NCBI GenBank assembly: GCA_945787635.1
Contig: CALZIK010000122.1
Span: forward strand, 19,660 to 83,659
Reading direction: 5' to 3'
Length of the DNA: 64,000 nt
Source: Thermoanaerobaculia bacterium
GTDB taxonomy: Bacteria > Acidobacteriota > Thermoanaerobaculia > Multivoradales > JAHEKO01
Below are positions 33,536 through 41,233 of the stretch, piece by piece. The notes under the pieces were generated by a model. That model was not told the DNA's origin. It searched no databases and saw only the letters and a program-made list of their open reading frames with translations. Each line of letters starts with the position of its first letter. The stretch's first letter is position 1. The position numbers were made by a program, and so were the translations under genes.

Positions 33536-33703
33536 CTAGTGGCCTGTAACATTTGAAGCGATACTAGATTGCCGAGCCATTCGTCGTCGAGGTCAAGGCG
33601 CGCCGACGCAGTCATAGCGGTGCCTATGTCGAGGAGGCGCAACCTAGAGATCGGCGACCAGGGCCGGCCAGGTAGTAGCGCTTTGGGTGTTAAAGGTCAC
33701 TAG
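33536..33703. mobile_element. 168-bp MITE-like palindromic element
   Basis: The ends are inverted repeats: positions 33536-33567 match the reverse complement of 33672-33703 at 24 of 32 bases without gaps (CTAGTG at both tips, then CCT-TAACA and AAGCG-TAC in common). The two halves stay partly complementary to the centre, where CATAG (33613-33617) and CTATG (33624-33628) form the top of one long hairpin. There is no coding capacity. One tip, CTAGTG, overlaps and supplies the TAG stop of the TPR gene. No second copy is in the window; it fits a non-autonomous miniature element. Confidence 0.75.
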
Positions 33704-34416
33704 AGCTTCGCGAGCTTCTGGCGGGCTTCGAGCGAGTACACTGAGCTCTCGTGCTCCTCCAGGAGCCGGTCGTACGTTCCGCGCGCCTCCTCGGTGCGCC
33801 CGGCCTGCTCCAACGCCTTCGCCAGCTCAAAAAGAACCACATCCTCGGGCAGGACGCCGTCGTCGGCGCTCAGAAACTCTCGAAGCTGGGCTATCACCGC
33901 TTCGCTGTCTCCGCGGCTCTTGCCCAGGTTGATCAAGCTCATCTGCAGCCGGCCGGCTAGGAGCGTGTCGTCGGAGTCGGCGAGCGCCTCACGCCAAAGC
34001 GATTCCGCTTCCTCCAGATCACCCGCGCCGGCGGCCAGGTCTCCCAGATAGGCGGCCGCGATCCCGCCGATCGGGGTGCCTACGAAGTCCGCTCGGAGCT
34101 CGGTGAAGGCCTGCCGGGCGCTCGCCGTCCGACCGGCCTCGTCGGCGAACGTCGGGTCCTCGAGATCGTCGGGCCGGGGATCGACCGTGTCAATCGGGGC
34201 ACTGTAGATCTGAAGCGCCCGTGCCAGCTGGCGGTTGGCCTCCTCCGCCTGCCGCGAGCGATAGGCGAAGAAGAGCACGACCAGAATAACGGCGACGGCA
34301 ACCGCGACGACCAGCCCCAGCAGCCCGCGCATGTGCTCGCGAAGGAACTGGAACGTCCGTCCCATTGAGTCGAGAATCTCGTCTCGTTTGATGTCTTTGC
34401 GTCGTAATCGGCTCAT
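33700..34416 (-). CDS. Membrane-anchored TPR protein (YfgM-like)
   Basis: A 238-residue protein with one N-terminal TM segment (LLGLVVAVAVAVILVVLFFAY, about residues 33-53) and a periplasmic region of helical TPR-like repeats (GGIAAAYLGDLAAGAGDLEEA, DTLLAGRLQMSLINLGKSRG, ELAKALEQAGRTEEARGTYD, each read in part). This is the layout of YfgM, which is linked to periplasmic chaperone networks at the SecYEG translocon. The C-terminal stop codon is part of a palindromic element, so the native end may have been altered. ATG 34416 is preferred over an upstream GTG. Confidence 0.8.
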   Translation of the reverse strand: MSRLRRKDIKRDEILDSMGRTFQFLREHMRGLLGLVVAVAVAVILVVLFFAYRSRQAEEANRQLARALQIYSAPIDTVDPRPDDLEDPTFADEAGRTASARQAFTELRADFVGTPIGGIAAAYLGDLAAGAGDLEEAESLWREALADSDDTLLAGRLQMSLINLGKSRGDSEAVIAQLREFLSADDGVLPEDVVLFELAKALEQAGRTEEARGTYDRLLEEHESSVYSLEARQKLAKL

Positions 34417-34447
34417 TTTTTGGGTTTTCACTCTCTCGAGATGAATG

Positions 34448-34524
34448 TGGTGCGGCTGGGAGGACTCGAACCCCCGACCTAGAGCTTAGGAAGCTCCCGC
34501 TCTATCCAGCTGAGCTACAGCCGC
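34448..34524 (-). tRNA. tRNA-Arg (CCT anticodon)
   Basis: The minus strand folds into a complete cloverleaf. The acceptor GCGGCTG (34524-34518) pairs with CAGCCGC, followed by discriminator A and an encoded CCA (34450-34448). The D-arm is GCTC-AGCTGGATA-GAGC. The anticodon arm GGAGC-TTCCTAA-GCTCT carries CCT, reading AGG (Arg). The T-arm is GGGGG-TTCGAGT-CCTCC. Its position between apt and the TPR gene shows no operon link. Confidence 0.95.
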
Positions 34525-34582
34525 TCGACGACGGAGGATACTACTCTACCGGCTGATCGTCGAAACCGGGGTTGGGTGCGCT

Positions 34583-35107
34583 CTATTCCCTATAAGTGAT
34601 CAGAGTATCCAGTGGGTATTCCGTGAGGCGCTCACGGCCCTTGAGAAAAAGCAGCTCGACGATAAAACCGAGCCCGACGACCTGTCCGCCCCGAGAGGTC
34701 ACCAACTCCGCGGTCGCCGCGGCGGTCCCGCCCGTAGCCAGCAGATCGTCCACGATCAGAACGCGCTCGCCCTTGTCGATGCCGTCCTCGTGCATCTCGA
34801 TGCGATCAGATCCGTACTCGAGCTCGTACGACTTGCCTACCGTCTTGCCCGGTAGCTTTCCGGGTTTGCGCACCGGCACGAAACCCGCGTTCAGATTATA
34901 AGCGACGATCGGCGCGAACATGAAACCCCGGGACTCGATACCTACGACTTTGTCGACATGCTGATCCGAGAAGAACCAGACGAAGCTATCGACCGTCATG
35001 CGCAAAGCCTTGGCGTCCTTGAGCAGGGTCGAAATATCGTAGAAGAGAATCCCGGGTTTCGGAAAATCGGGAATCTCGCGGATGTACTTCTTCAGTTCTT
35101 CTTCCAT
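34583..35107 (-). CDS. apt: Adenine phosphoribosyltransferase
   Basis: A 174-residue Apt with the opening IREIPDFPKPGILFYDIS, the GIESRGFMFAPIVAYNL loop and the PRPP-binding VLIVDDLLATGGTA. It converts adenine and PRPP to AMP, part of purine salvage. Together with MtnP (which releases adenine) 2.3 kb away on the same strand it can recycle the purine ring of methylthioadenosine. ATG 35107 has AGGAGGTGGAG at ideal distance; the longer frame to 35149 is rejected for that reason. Confidence 0.96.
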   Translation of the reverse strand: MEEELKKYIREIPDFPKPGILFYDISTLLKDAKALRMTVDSFVWFFSDQHVDKVVGIESRGFMFAPIVAYNLNAGFVPVRKPGKLPGKTVGKSYELEYGSDRIEMHEDGIDKGERVLIVDDLLATGGTAAATAELVTSRGGQVVGLGFIVELLFLKGRERLTEYPLDTLITYRE

Positions 35108-35120
35108 CTCCACCTCCTGC

Positions 35121-35384
35121 TCAGCGCGCGATCTCGAAGGTCGGGCCAACGCTTCCGTCCGGAACGTCCGTCCTCTCGACCGCTGTCACTCGCGACCCCG
35201 CCGGTCCTCGACCGATCGCCTCTTCGAATGCTGCGAGTTGCTCCTGCGAACCGACCGCCACCGCTTCCACGGAACCATCCCGGCAGTTGCGCACCCAGCC
35301 GCCGACACCGAGCTCTTGCGCGGCCTGGCGAGTAAAGAAACGAAATCCCACTCCCTGAACCCGTCCTGTGATTCGATACCTCAT
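35121..35384 (-). CDS. acyP: Acylphosphatase
   Basis: An 87-residue acylphosphatase with the phosphate loop GRVQGVGFRFF (Arg catalytic) and GWVRNCRDGSVEAVAVG, where the catalytic Asn of the family (GWVRNxxDGxV) is present. It hydrolyses acyl-phosphates such as acetyl- or carbamoyl-phosphate and 1,3-bisphosphoglycerate; its cell role is often seen as removal of reactive by-products. It lies 13 bp before apt on the same strand and 39 bp after the DedA-like gene, probably in one transcript. Confidence 0.94.
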   Translation of the reverse strand: MRYRITGRVQGVGFRFFTRQAAQELGVGGWVRNCRDGSVEAVAVGSQEQLAAFEEAIGRGPAGSRVTAVERTDVPDGSVGPTFEIAR

Positions 35385-35423
35385 GAGTCCACCGCGGAAT
35401 CGACCTCTTCGGGCAGCAGAAAC

Positions 35424-36017
35424 CTAGCCCTCCGCCGCGGTCCGGGCCTTCCTGCCCACCGACCAGAATCCGATCACGAGAAGGATAACAAAGGCCATGG
35501 TCAGCCAACCCAAGTGTTCCTCAATGAAGATCTTGGCGGACTCGCCGAGCCATCGCATGAGCGCCGCCACCAGGAAGAAACGCAGCGTCCTTGAGACGAT
35601 CGAAGCGATGACGAAGACCTTGAAGTTGATCTGGAATGCGCCCCCGGAGACGGTGAACAACTTGTAAGGCAAGGGCGTCAGTCCGGCGATCCCGACCGCC
35701 CAGGCGTTGTAGCGGTCGTAGTAACTACGGACCTTCTCGACCCTCTCGGCGTTGAAGAGCCGCTGAAGAATCGGCCGCCCTCCGACCAGCCCAATGCCGT
35801 ATCCCGCCATGCCACCGAGCACCGATGCGACGGAACACACGAACGCGAACCAGTAGGCGCGATCCGGCTCCCCGACGCACAATGCGATCAGCAAAGCGTC
35901 CGGCGGCACCGGAAAGAAGCTGCTCTCGGCGAACGAGACGGCGGCCAGTGACCACGTGGCATAGGGCGTCTCGGCCAGCGCCTCGACCCAGTGAAACAGC
36001 TCTCGAATCCACTCCAT
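35424..36017 (-). CDS. YqaA/DedA-family membrane protein (VTT domain)
   Basis: A 197-residue protein with about five hydrophobic segments. It carries SFAESSFFPVPPDALLIALC at residues 28-47, the YqaA-type DedA signature, then GYGIGLVGGRPILQRLF and GLTPLPYKLFTVSGGAF with a conserved proline/lysine pair. DedA/VTT proteins act in the inner membrane, and some flip undecaprenyl phosphate or phospholipids. ATG 36017 is 9 nt from GGAGG and is preferred over an adjacent GTG. It follows pcm by 13 bp. Confidence 0.88.
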   Translation of the reverse strand: MEWIRELFHWVEALAETPYATWSLAAVSFAESSFFPVPPDALLIALCVGEPDRAYWFAFVCSVASVLGGMAGYGIGLVGGRPILQRLFNAERVEKVRSYYDRYNAWAVGIAGLTPLPYKLFTVSGGAFQINFKVFVIASIVSRTLRFFLVAALMRWLGESAKIFIEEHLGWLTMAFVILLVIGFWSVGRKARTAAEG

Positions 36018-36030
36018 CACCTAGGGCCTC

Positions 36031-36687
36031 CTAGCTCTGCTCGCGCCAACCGAAACGGCCGACGAGTGGAACGAACGCCACGGATTCACCTTCCGAGCGC
36101 TGGAATCCGCCAGCCCTCAGCTTGCGGTATTTCACCAACCTCTGGGACTCACGGTCTCCTTCGGGTATGACCAGCACGCCACCGACGCCCAGCTGTGAGA
36201 ACAAGGGCTCCGGCACCGCCGGTGCTCCGGCTGTGATCAAGATCCGATCGAAGGGTGCCACCTCCCCCCAGCCCACGGTTCCGTCGAAAGTCTGGATCTT
36301 GACGTTCTGGTAGCCCAGCTCGCGGATGCGGGCGATCGCCTGGCGCGCCAGGCTGCCGATTCGCTCGAGGCTGTAGACCCGGCTCGCCAGCTCGGCGAGG
36401 ATCGCGGTCTGGTAGCCCGTCCCGGTGCCGATCTCCAGCACAACGTGATCGGCCGAGACGTCGAGGAGCTCGGTCATACGAGCCACCACGTAGGGCTGAG
36501 AAATCGTCTGATCCGACCCGGATGGGAGAGCGAAATCTCCATAGGCCTGGCGGCGAAGGTGCTCCCGCACGAAGAGGTGCCGTTTGACGGAACCCATTGC
36601 CGCCAGCACGCGCTGGTTCTTGATCCCGTAGCCGCGGGCAAGGTCATCGACCATCCGCTGGCGTGCATAGAGAAAATCATCCGGCAT
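36031..36687 (-). CDS. pcm: Protein-L-isoaspartate O-methyltransferase
   Basis: A 218-residue Pcm. It has SQPYVVARMTELLD, the SAM-binding VLEIGTGTGYQTAILAELA and FDRILITAGAP. It methylates L-isoaspartyl residues in aged proteins, starting their repair. It starts 2 bp after the surE stop; the surE-pcm pair is a classic conserved neighbourhood. The longer frame to 36732 overlaps surE and lacks a ribosome binding site. A short C-terminal extension (FVPLVGRFGWREQS) matches the normal family end. Confidence 0.95.
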   Translation of the reverse strand: MPDDFLYARQRMVDDLARGYGIKNQRVLAAMGSVKRHLFVREHLRRQAYGDFALPSGSDQTISQPYVVARMTELLDVSADHVVLEIGTGTGYQTAILAELASRVYSLERIGSLARQAIARIRELGYQNVKIQTFDGTVGWGEVAPFDRILITAGAPAVPEPLFSQLGVGGVLVIPEGDRESQRLVKYRKLRAGGFQRSEGESVAFVPLVGRFGWREQS

Positions 36688-36689
36688 CG

Positions 36690-37451
36690 TCAACTGCCGG
36701 ACGGCTCTCCGTCCAGCTCGGATCGCAGCCATTCATAGGAGTCCAGGCCCCGATAGTCGGTCAGATCCAGGTGCAGTGGGGTGATTGATATTCGCCCGTT
36801 CGCCACTGCTTCGAAATCGGTGCCGGCGTCCTCCTGCCACGCCGGGCTGCCGGCGATCCAGAAGTAGCGTCTGCCCCTGGGGTCGAACTTCTCGACCACG
36901 GACTGCTTGTAGACCCGGCGCCCAAGCCGAGCCAGGCTGACTCCAGTCGCCTCCCCAACGGGGACGTTAACGTTGAGCAAGAGATCTCGCGGCAGCTTCT
37001 TGGTGACCAGGAGGCCGAGCAGCCGCCCCGCGAAACGGGCGGCGCCTTCGAAGGAAAAATGCTCACCCACTTCTTGGCTGAACGCCACCGAAGGAATGCC
37101 CATGAGGGTCCCTTCGAAGGTCGCGCTAACCGTGCCCGAATAGGTTACGTCGTCGCCAAGGTTGCAACCGAAGTTGATTCCCGAAACGATCATATCCGGC
37201 GGGTCGTCCTTCATCAGCCACTTAACTGCCAGGTTCACGCAATCGGTGGGCGTACCATCGACCGAGTAGACCGCCTCCTCCAGTTTCCGCATTCGCAGCG
37301 GCCGGTCGAGAGTCAGCGAATGGCCACTTGCGCTCTGTTCGCGGTCGGGAGCCACCACGGTGACATCGGCGACCTCCAGGAGGGCCTTGCGAAGCAGCTT
37401 CAAGCCCTCCGAAAAGACGCCGTCGTCGTTGGTCACGAGGATGCGCTTCAT
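36690..37451 (-). CDS. surE: 5'/3'-nucleotidase SurE
   Basis: A 253-residue SurE. The N-terminus ILVTNDDGVFSEGL holds the Asp-Asp metal pair, then APDREQSASGHSLTLDRPLR, VDGTPTDCVNLA, VSGINFGCNLGDDVTYSGTVSAT (read in two parts) with the catalytic Asn, and LLLNVNVP near the C-terminus. It dephosphorylates nucleoside monophosphates and has a role in stationary-phase survival. Its ATG directly abuts the mtnP stop codon with no gap. Confidence 0.96.
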   Translation of the reverse strand: MKRILVTNDDGVFSEGLKLLRKALLEVADVTVVAPDREQSASGHSLTLDRPLRMRKLEEAVYSVDGTPTDCVNLAVKWLMKDDPPDMIVSGINFGCNLGDDVTYSGTVSATFEGTLMGIPSVAFSQEVGEHFSFEGAARFAGRLLGLLVTKKLPRDLLLNVNVPVGEATGVSLARLGRRVYKQSVVEKFDPRGRRYFWIAGSPAWQEDAGTDFEAVANGRISITPLHLDLTDYRGLDSYEWLRSELDGEPSGS

Positions 37452-38336
37452 CTATCGCTCTTCGCTTCCTCGGCGCGTGATGTAACGGCCGACGATCGGC
37501 TCCAACGCTTCGAGCGTCGCCGAAGGAACAAGCTCTGGATCGGTGATCAAGGCGTGCGCCAGGATTCCCCGAAACGGGCTCTCGCGGCCGGCGTCGATTT
37601 TGCGGATCGTGCAGCGCACCGCTTCCTGAGCGGTCTTCACGTTCTGGCGAAGAACTTCCATGACCGCACTTCCGCTGACATCGGCCTCTTCCTCGTGCCA
37701 GCAGTCGTAATCGGTCACCAGAGCCATGGTGGCGTAGCTCATCTCCGCCTCGCGGGCCAGCTTGGCCTCCTGGAGACCGGTCATGCCGACAACGTCGAAC
37801 CCGTTGCGGCGATAGTCGTGAGATTCGGCAAGCGTCGAGAACATCGGCCCCTCCATGCAGACGTAGGTCCCTCCCTCGTGAACCGTGGCACCCGCTTCGC
37901 GCGAGCCTTCCGCCATCCAAGCCGCCAGATCTCTACACACCGGGTGAGCGAGGCTGACGTGAGCCACGAGGCCGTTGCCGAAAAACGTATCGGGCCGATG
38001 GCGGGTACGATCGAAGAACTGATCGGGAATCAGGATGTGGGTCGGCTCGTACTCCGTTTTCAGACTGCCCACGGCTGAAATCGAAACGATCCACTCGACA
38101 CCCAGCAACTTCATGCCATACAGATTGGCCCGGTAGTTCAACTCGGACGGAAGCAGCCGGTGCCCGCGACCGTGGCGGGGAAGAAACGCGACCCGCCGGC
38201 CTTCCAACTCCCCGATGATGAACGCGTCGGAGGGCTCTCCGAAAGGAGTATCGAGCTTTATCTCCTCGCGGATCGTCATGCCCTCCATCTCGTAGAGGCC
38301 GCTGCCTCCGATCACACCTATCCTTACTTCAGACAT
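37452..38336 (-). CDS. mtnP: S-methyl-5'-thioadenosine phosphorylase
   Basis: A 294-residue phosphorylase. It carries GVIGGSGLYEMEG, PRHGRGHRLLPSELNYRANLYGMK (read in two parts), CMEGPMFSTLAES and VGMTGLQEAKLAREAEM. The E-A-x-L-A-R-E-x-x pattern and the T-specific pocket place it in the MTAP/MtnP group rather than PNP. It phosphorolyses methylthioadenosine to adenine and methylthioribose-1-phosphate in methionine salvage. GGAGG sits 5 nt before ATG 38336. The downstream apt gene can recapture the adenine. Confidence 0.93.
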   Translation of the reverse strand: MSEVRIGVIGGSGLYEMEGMTIREEIKLDTPFGEPSDAFIIGELEGRRVAFLPRHGRGHRLLPSELNYRANLYGMKLLGVEWIVSISAVGSLKTEYEPTHILIPDQFFDRTRHRPDTFFGNGLVAHVSLAHPVCRDLAAWMAEGSREAGATVHEGGTYVCMEGPMFSTLAESHDYRRNGFDVVGMTGLQEAKLAREAEMSYATMALVTDYDCWHEEEADVSGSAVMEVLRQNVKTAQEAVRCTIRKIDAGRESPFRGILAHALITDPELVPSATLEALEPIVGRYITRRGSEER

Positions 38337-38367
38337 TTTTCCTCCACACGGAAGTCGTGCAATTCGC

Positions 38368-39327
38368 TCAGGCGAATGCTTGAACTGCGCTACGTTGCTC
38401 TTCGATCAGAGTGCAAACCTCGATGGCGGTCGCCAGGGCGCGGCGCCCCTCGCGCCCGGTGACCAGCGCGACGCTTTCGCCGCGGCAAGCAGCCAGGAAG
38501 GCCCTCAGCTCGCACTCCAAGGGCTCCGCATGCTCGATCGCAACATCCAGCCGCTCCAGATCGCGGCTGCCGCCACCCTTTTGCAGCCTGTAGCCCTTGA
38601 TCTGCTGCTTCTGGTAGTCGAGAGACAAATAGATCCCGGGCACGATCACCCTGAGCTTGCGGATCTTCTGGTCCGACACCCGCGAGGCCGTCAGGTTCGC
38701 CACCAAGCCCGACTCGAATTCGAGGCGCGCATTGGCAATGTCGTCCCGGTCGGTCAGGACATTGACTCCCACGGCCGAGAGCTTCTTGAGCGGTGACGGG
38801 TCGAGGCTGTGCAGAATCTGCAGATCGTGAATCATCAGATCTCGGACCACGTCGATGTCGAGGCTGCGAGGCGAGAACTCGCCCATCCGGTGCACCTCAG
38901 CGAACCCCGGCGGGAGACCGAACTCCAGAAGAGCCTGCACCGCCGGGTTGTAGAACTCCACGTGCCCAACCGCCAGCACCCGGTCGCCGGCGGCTTCGAT
39001 CAATCGATCCGCCTCTTCCAGGGTCGAGGCTATAGGTTTCTCGATCATCACGTGCACGCCGGCTTGAAGTAGCCGGCATCCGAGAGTCGCGTGCTCGGTG
39101 GTTGGCGCCGCGACCACAACGGCATCGACCTCCGCCGCGAGCGCGTCGAGGCTCTCGAACACCCGGCCGCCGTACTCCGCGGTCACCGAGGAGGCGAGGC
39201 CGTGGTCGAGGTCGCGCACGCCCACGAGGTCGGCCTCCTCCAGCTCGGAGAGGATCCGGACGTGGTGTCGGCCGAGAGCTCCTGTTCCCACGACCCCAAC
39301 CCGGAGTCGCGGCGGTGCTTCAGCCAC
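38368..39327 (-). CDS. Gfo/Idh/MocA-family oxidoreductase (lpx-linked)
   Basis: A 319-residue NAD(P)-dependent oxidoreductase with GTGALGRHHVRIL at the N-terminus, EKPIASTLEEA (the EKP motif) and a C-terminal Gfo/Idh domain with IHDLQILH (HDLQ). Its start overlaps the lpxA end by 8 bases, so it belongs to the lipid A gene run. In some bacteria a relative, GnnA, oxidises the 3-position of UDP-GlcNAc before LpxA, with the aminotransferase GnnB; no GnnB is present here, so its substrate is uncertain. A role on a UDP-sugar is inferred from context. Confidence 0.8.
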   Translation of the reverse strand: MAEAPPRLRVGVVGTGALGRHHVRILSELEEADLVGVRDLDHGLASSVTAEYGGRVFESLDALAAEVDAVVVAAPTTEHATLGCRLLQAGVHVMIEKPIASTLEEADRLIEAAGDRVLAVGHVEFYNPAVQALLEFGLPPGFAEVHRMGEFSPRSLDIDVVRDLMIHDLQILHSLDPSPLKKLSAVGVNVLTDRDDIANARLEFESGLVANLTASRVSDQKIRKLRVIVPGIYLSLDYQKQQIKGYRLQKGGGSRDLERLDVAIEHAEPLECELRAFLAACRGESVALVTGREGRRALATAIEVCTLIEEQRSAVQAFA

Positions 39328-40138
39328 CGTTGCCCCGAGTTCTTCGCCGGCCCGGGAGGGCTGTGATGACCCCCACCTCGGAGCTCTCGATAAACTCGAT
39401 CAGAGGCAAAACGTCGGCGTTCGCGCCGAACTCGCGCTTGAGCCGTTCGAGAGCCTGGGTGGTGTTCAGCCCCGATCTAAGAAGGATTCTCACCGCCGAC
39501 TCGATCACTTTGACCCGATCTTCGTTCAGCCCCTTGCGGAGCAGGCCGATGCGATTGACTCCGATGCAGGCGGGCTTCGCCCCAACGATCTTCATGTACG
39601 GCAGCGCGTCCTTGGTGATGATCGAGTAGCCGCCGATGTAGGCATGCTGACCGACCCTGCAGAACTGTTGTACCGCGCTGAACGCGCCAATAGCGGCATG
39701 GTCGCCCACTAGAACGTGCCCGGCCAGAGTCGCGGCGTTGGTCAGAATCGTGCGGTTTCCCACGTGACAATCATGGGCCACGTGGGTATAGGCCATGAGT
39801 AGATTCTCGTCCCCGATCGTCGAGCTCCCGCCGCCGAGACCTGTGCCGCGATTGACAGTGCAAAACTCTCGGAAGGTATTGCCGGCACCGATCTCGAGCG
39901 TCGTGCGCTCGCCCTGGTACTTGAGATCTTGCGGGTCGAGACCGATGCAGGCGTGCGGGAAGATCCGGTTGCGAGGGCCCAGCGTCGTCGGACCCTGAAG
40001 CTGAGCGGCCGAACCGATTTCACAGCCGTCGCCGACGACCACCTCCGGACCGATCACCGCGTAGGCACCGATCTTGACGTGCTCACCCAACTCGGCGCTA
40101 GTGTCGACAACGGCCGTGGGATGTATGGCGACGGGCAT
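39320..40138 (-). CDS. lpxA: Acyl-ACP:UDP-N-acetylglucosamine O-acyltransferase
   Basis: A 272-residue LpxA with a left-handed beta-helix of hexapeptide repeats (IHPTAVVDTSAELGEHVKIG onward), the catalytic-histidine loop TNAATLAGHV and AYTHVAHDCHVG, and the C-terminal helical domain with GLNEDRVKVIE. It transfers 3-hydroxyacyl chains to UDP-GlcNAc (or a 3-amino analogue), the first step of lipid A synthesis, in the cytoplasm. ATG 40138 lies 8 bp after the fabZ stop. The usual partner lpxD is not in this run. Confidence 0.95.
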   Translation of the reverse strand: MPVAIHPTAVVDTSAELGEHVKIGAYAVIGPEVVVGDGCEIGSAAQLQGPTTLGPRNRIFPHACIGLDPQDLKYQGERTTLEIGAGNTFREFCTVNRGTGLGGGSSTIGDENLLMAYTHVAHDCHVGNRTILTNAATLAGHVLVGDHAAIGAFSAVQQFCRVGQHAYIGGYSIITKDALPYMKIVGAKPACIGVNRIGLLRKGLNEDRVKVIESAVRILLRSGLNTTQALERLKREFGANADVLPLIEFIESSEVGVITALPGRRRTRGNGG

Positions 40139-40146
40139 GGCGCTGA

Positions 40147-40629
40147 TCAACCGGCCGACTTCGGCACCATTGCGGAGGTCAAAATCGCCTCGGCGACCGT
40201 TTCGCCGTCGACTCGAGCGGTGCCGGAGACCCGTGCGAACAAGCGCCGCGAGCGGATGATCTCGACATCCAGAACCAGCTGATCGCCCGGACTCACCGGA
40301 CGTCGAAACTTCGCGCTCTCGACCCCGGCGAGGTAGACGAGATGCCCCTCTCGGTCGGCCCGATCGTGAATCAGCAGAATTCCGGCGGCCTGCGCCAGCG
40401 CCTCGATCACGAGCACGCCCGGCATGACCGGCTGCCCGGGAAAGTGACCGATGAAGAACGGCTCGTTGACTGTGACGTTCTTGATCGCGCGCACGCGAGA
40501 ACCCGGCTCCAGGGCCGTCACGCGGTCGACGAGGAGAAACGGGTAACGATGCGGGAGAATCGACTTGATCCAGTCGATACCGTGAGACTCGCCTGCGTCG
40601 GCTCCCTTGCCGGGGGTCGATTGCGTCAG
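40147..40629 (-). CDS. fabZ: 3-hydroxyacyl-ACP dehydratase FabZ, apparent CTG start
   Basis: A 160-residue FabZ. The family hallmark ILPHRYPFLLVDRV is followed by GHFPGQPVMPGVLVIEALAQ, read in two parts, with the catalytic His and Glu. It dehydrates 3-hydroxyacyl-ACP in fatty-acid synthesis and competes with LpxA for the same substrate. No ATG, GTG or TTG lies upstream of the conserved HRYPFLLVD region in this frame. The first usable codon is CTG at 40629, exactly 7 nt after GGAG (40640-40637). A GTG at 40521 would delete a conserved part of the protein. A 3-bp gap separates the CTG from the skp stop. Confidence 0.9.
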   Translation of the reverse strand: MTQSTPGKGADAGESHGIDWIKSILPHRYPFLLVDRVTALEPGSRVRAIKNVTVNEPFFIGHFPGQPVMPGVLVIEALAQAAGILLIHDRADREGHLVYLAGVESAKFRRPVSPGDQLVLDVEIIRSRRLFARVSGTARVDGETVAEAILTSAMVPKSAG

Positions 40630-40632
40630 ATG

Positions 40633-41208
40633 CTAGCTCCCGGACGAAGAATCTTCTGCGGGAGCCCCTTCGGCCGCCGCGTGATCATTGAGCCTCTTCA
40701 TGACCTCGGCGGTGATGTCGATGGCATCGCTTGCGTACACCAGACCACTCTCGAACTTGTTGAAGATCATAGTGTAGCCGAACTCCTGGCCCACCTGATT
40801 GATGATCGGCATGACCAATTCCTGAATGTTGGTCAGCATCTGCTCTTGACGGGTTTGCAGCTCCCGTGAAGTGTCGTCGTTGAACCGCTGCAACTCGATC
40901 CCCTTGTCCTCGAGTTGCTTTTGCAGTTCGGCCAGCTTGTCCTCACTCAGCGAGAACTGACCCTCGCTGATCTTGGTGCGCAGCTCCTGAATCGTGGCGC
41001 GGAGCGCGTTGCGCTCGTCGGTCTTGGTTTTCTGAAGGGTCTTGAGATCCTCGATCCCCTGCCGCCCGGGGTCAGACTCCTCGAGCAATTGAACTACATT
41101 GATCACCGCAAACTTCGACGCTTCCTGAGCGGTGACCACCGAGCTCGTGAAACCCAAAACAAGCCCGACGGTGACCGCCAGGCGGATCATTCTCTGCAAC
41201 TGTCTCAT
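40633..41208 (-). CDS. skp: Periplasmic chaperone Skp/OmpH
   Basis: A 191-residue OmpH-family protein with a signal peptide (MIRLAVTVGLVLGFTSSVVTA). The mature part begins FAVINVVQLLEESDPG and has long charged helices (about residues 55-130: QKTKTDERNALRATIQELR and EDKLAELQKQLEDKG) that form the tentacle coiled coil. Skp escorts unfolded outer-membrane proteins across the periplasm to BamA. It lies 25 bp after bamA on the same strand; GGGGAAG precedes its ATG. A short acidic/Ser tail ends the protein. Confidence 0.92.
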   Translation of the reverse strand: MRQLQRMIRLAVTVGLVLGFTSSVVTAQEASKFAVINVVQLLEESDPGRQGIEDLKTLQKTKTDERNALRATIQELRTKISEGQFSLSEDKLAELQKQLEDKGIELQRFNDDTSRELQTRQEQMLTNIQELVMPIINQVGQEFGYTMIFNKFESGLVYASDAIDITAEVMKRLNDHAAAEGAPAEDSSSGS

Positions 41209-41233
41209 TTCTACTTCCCCTGCTTGCCTCAGG

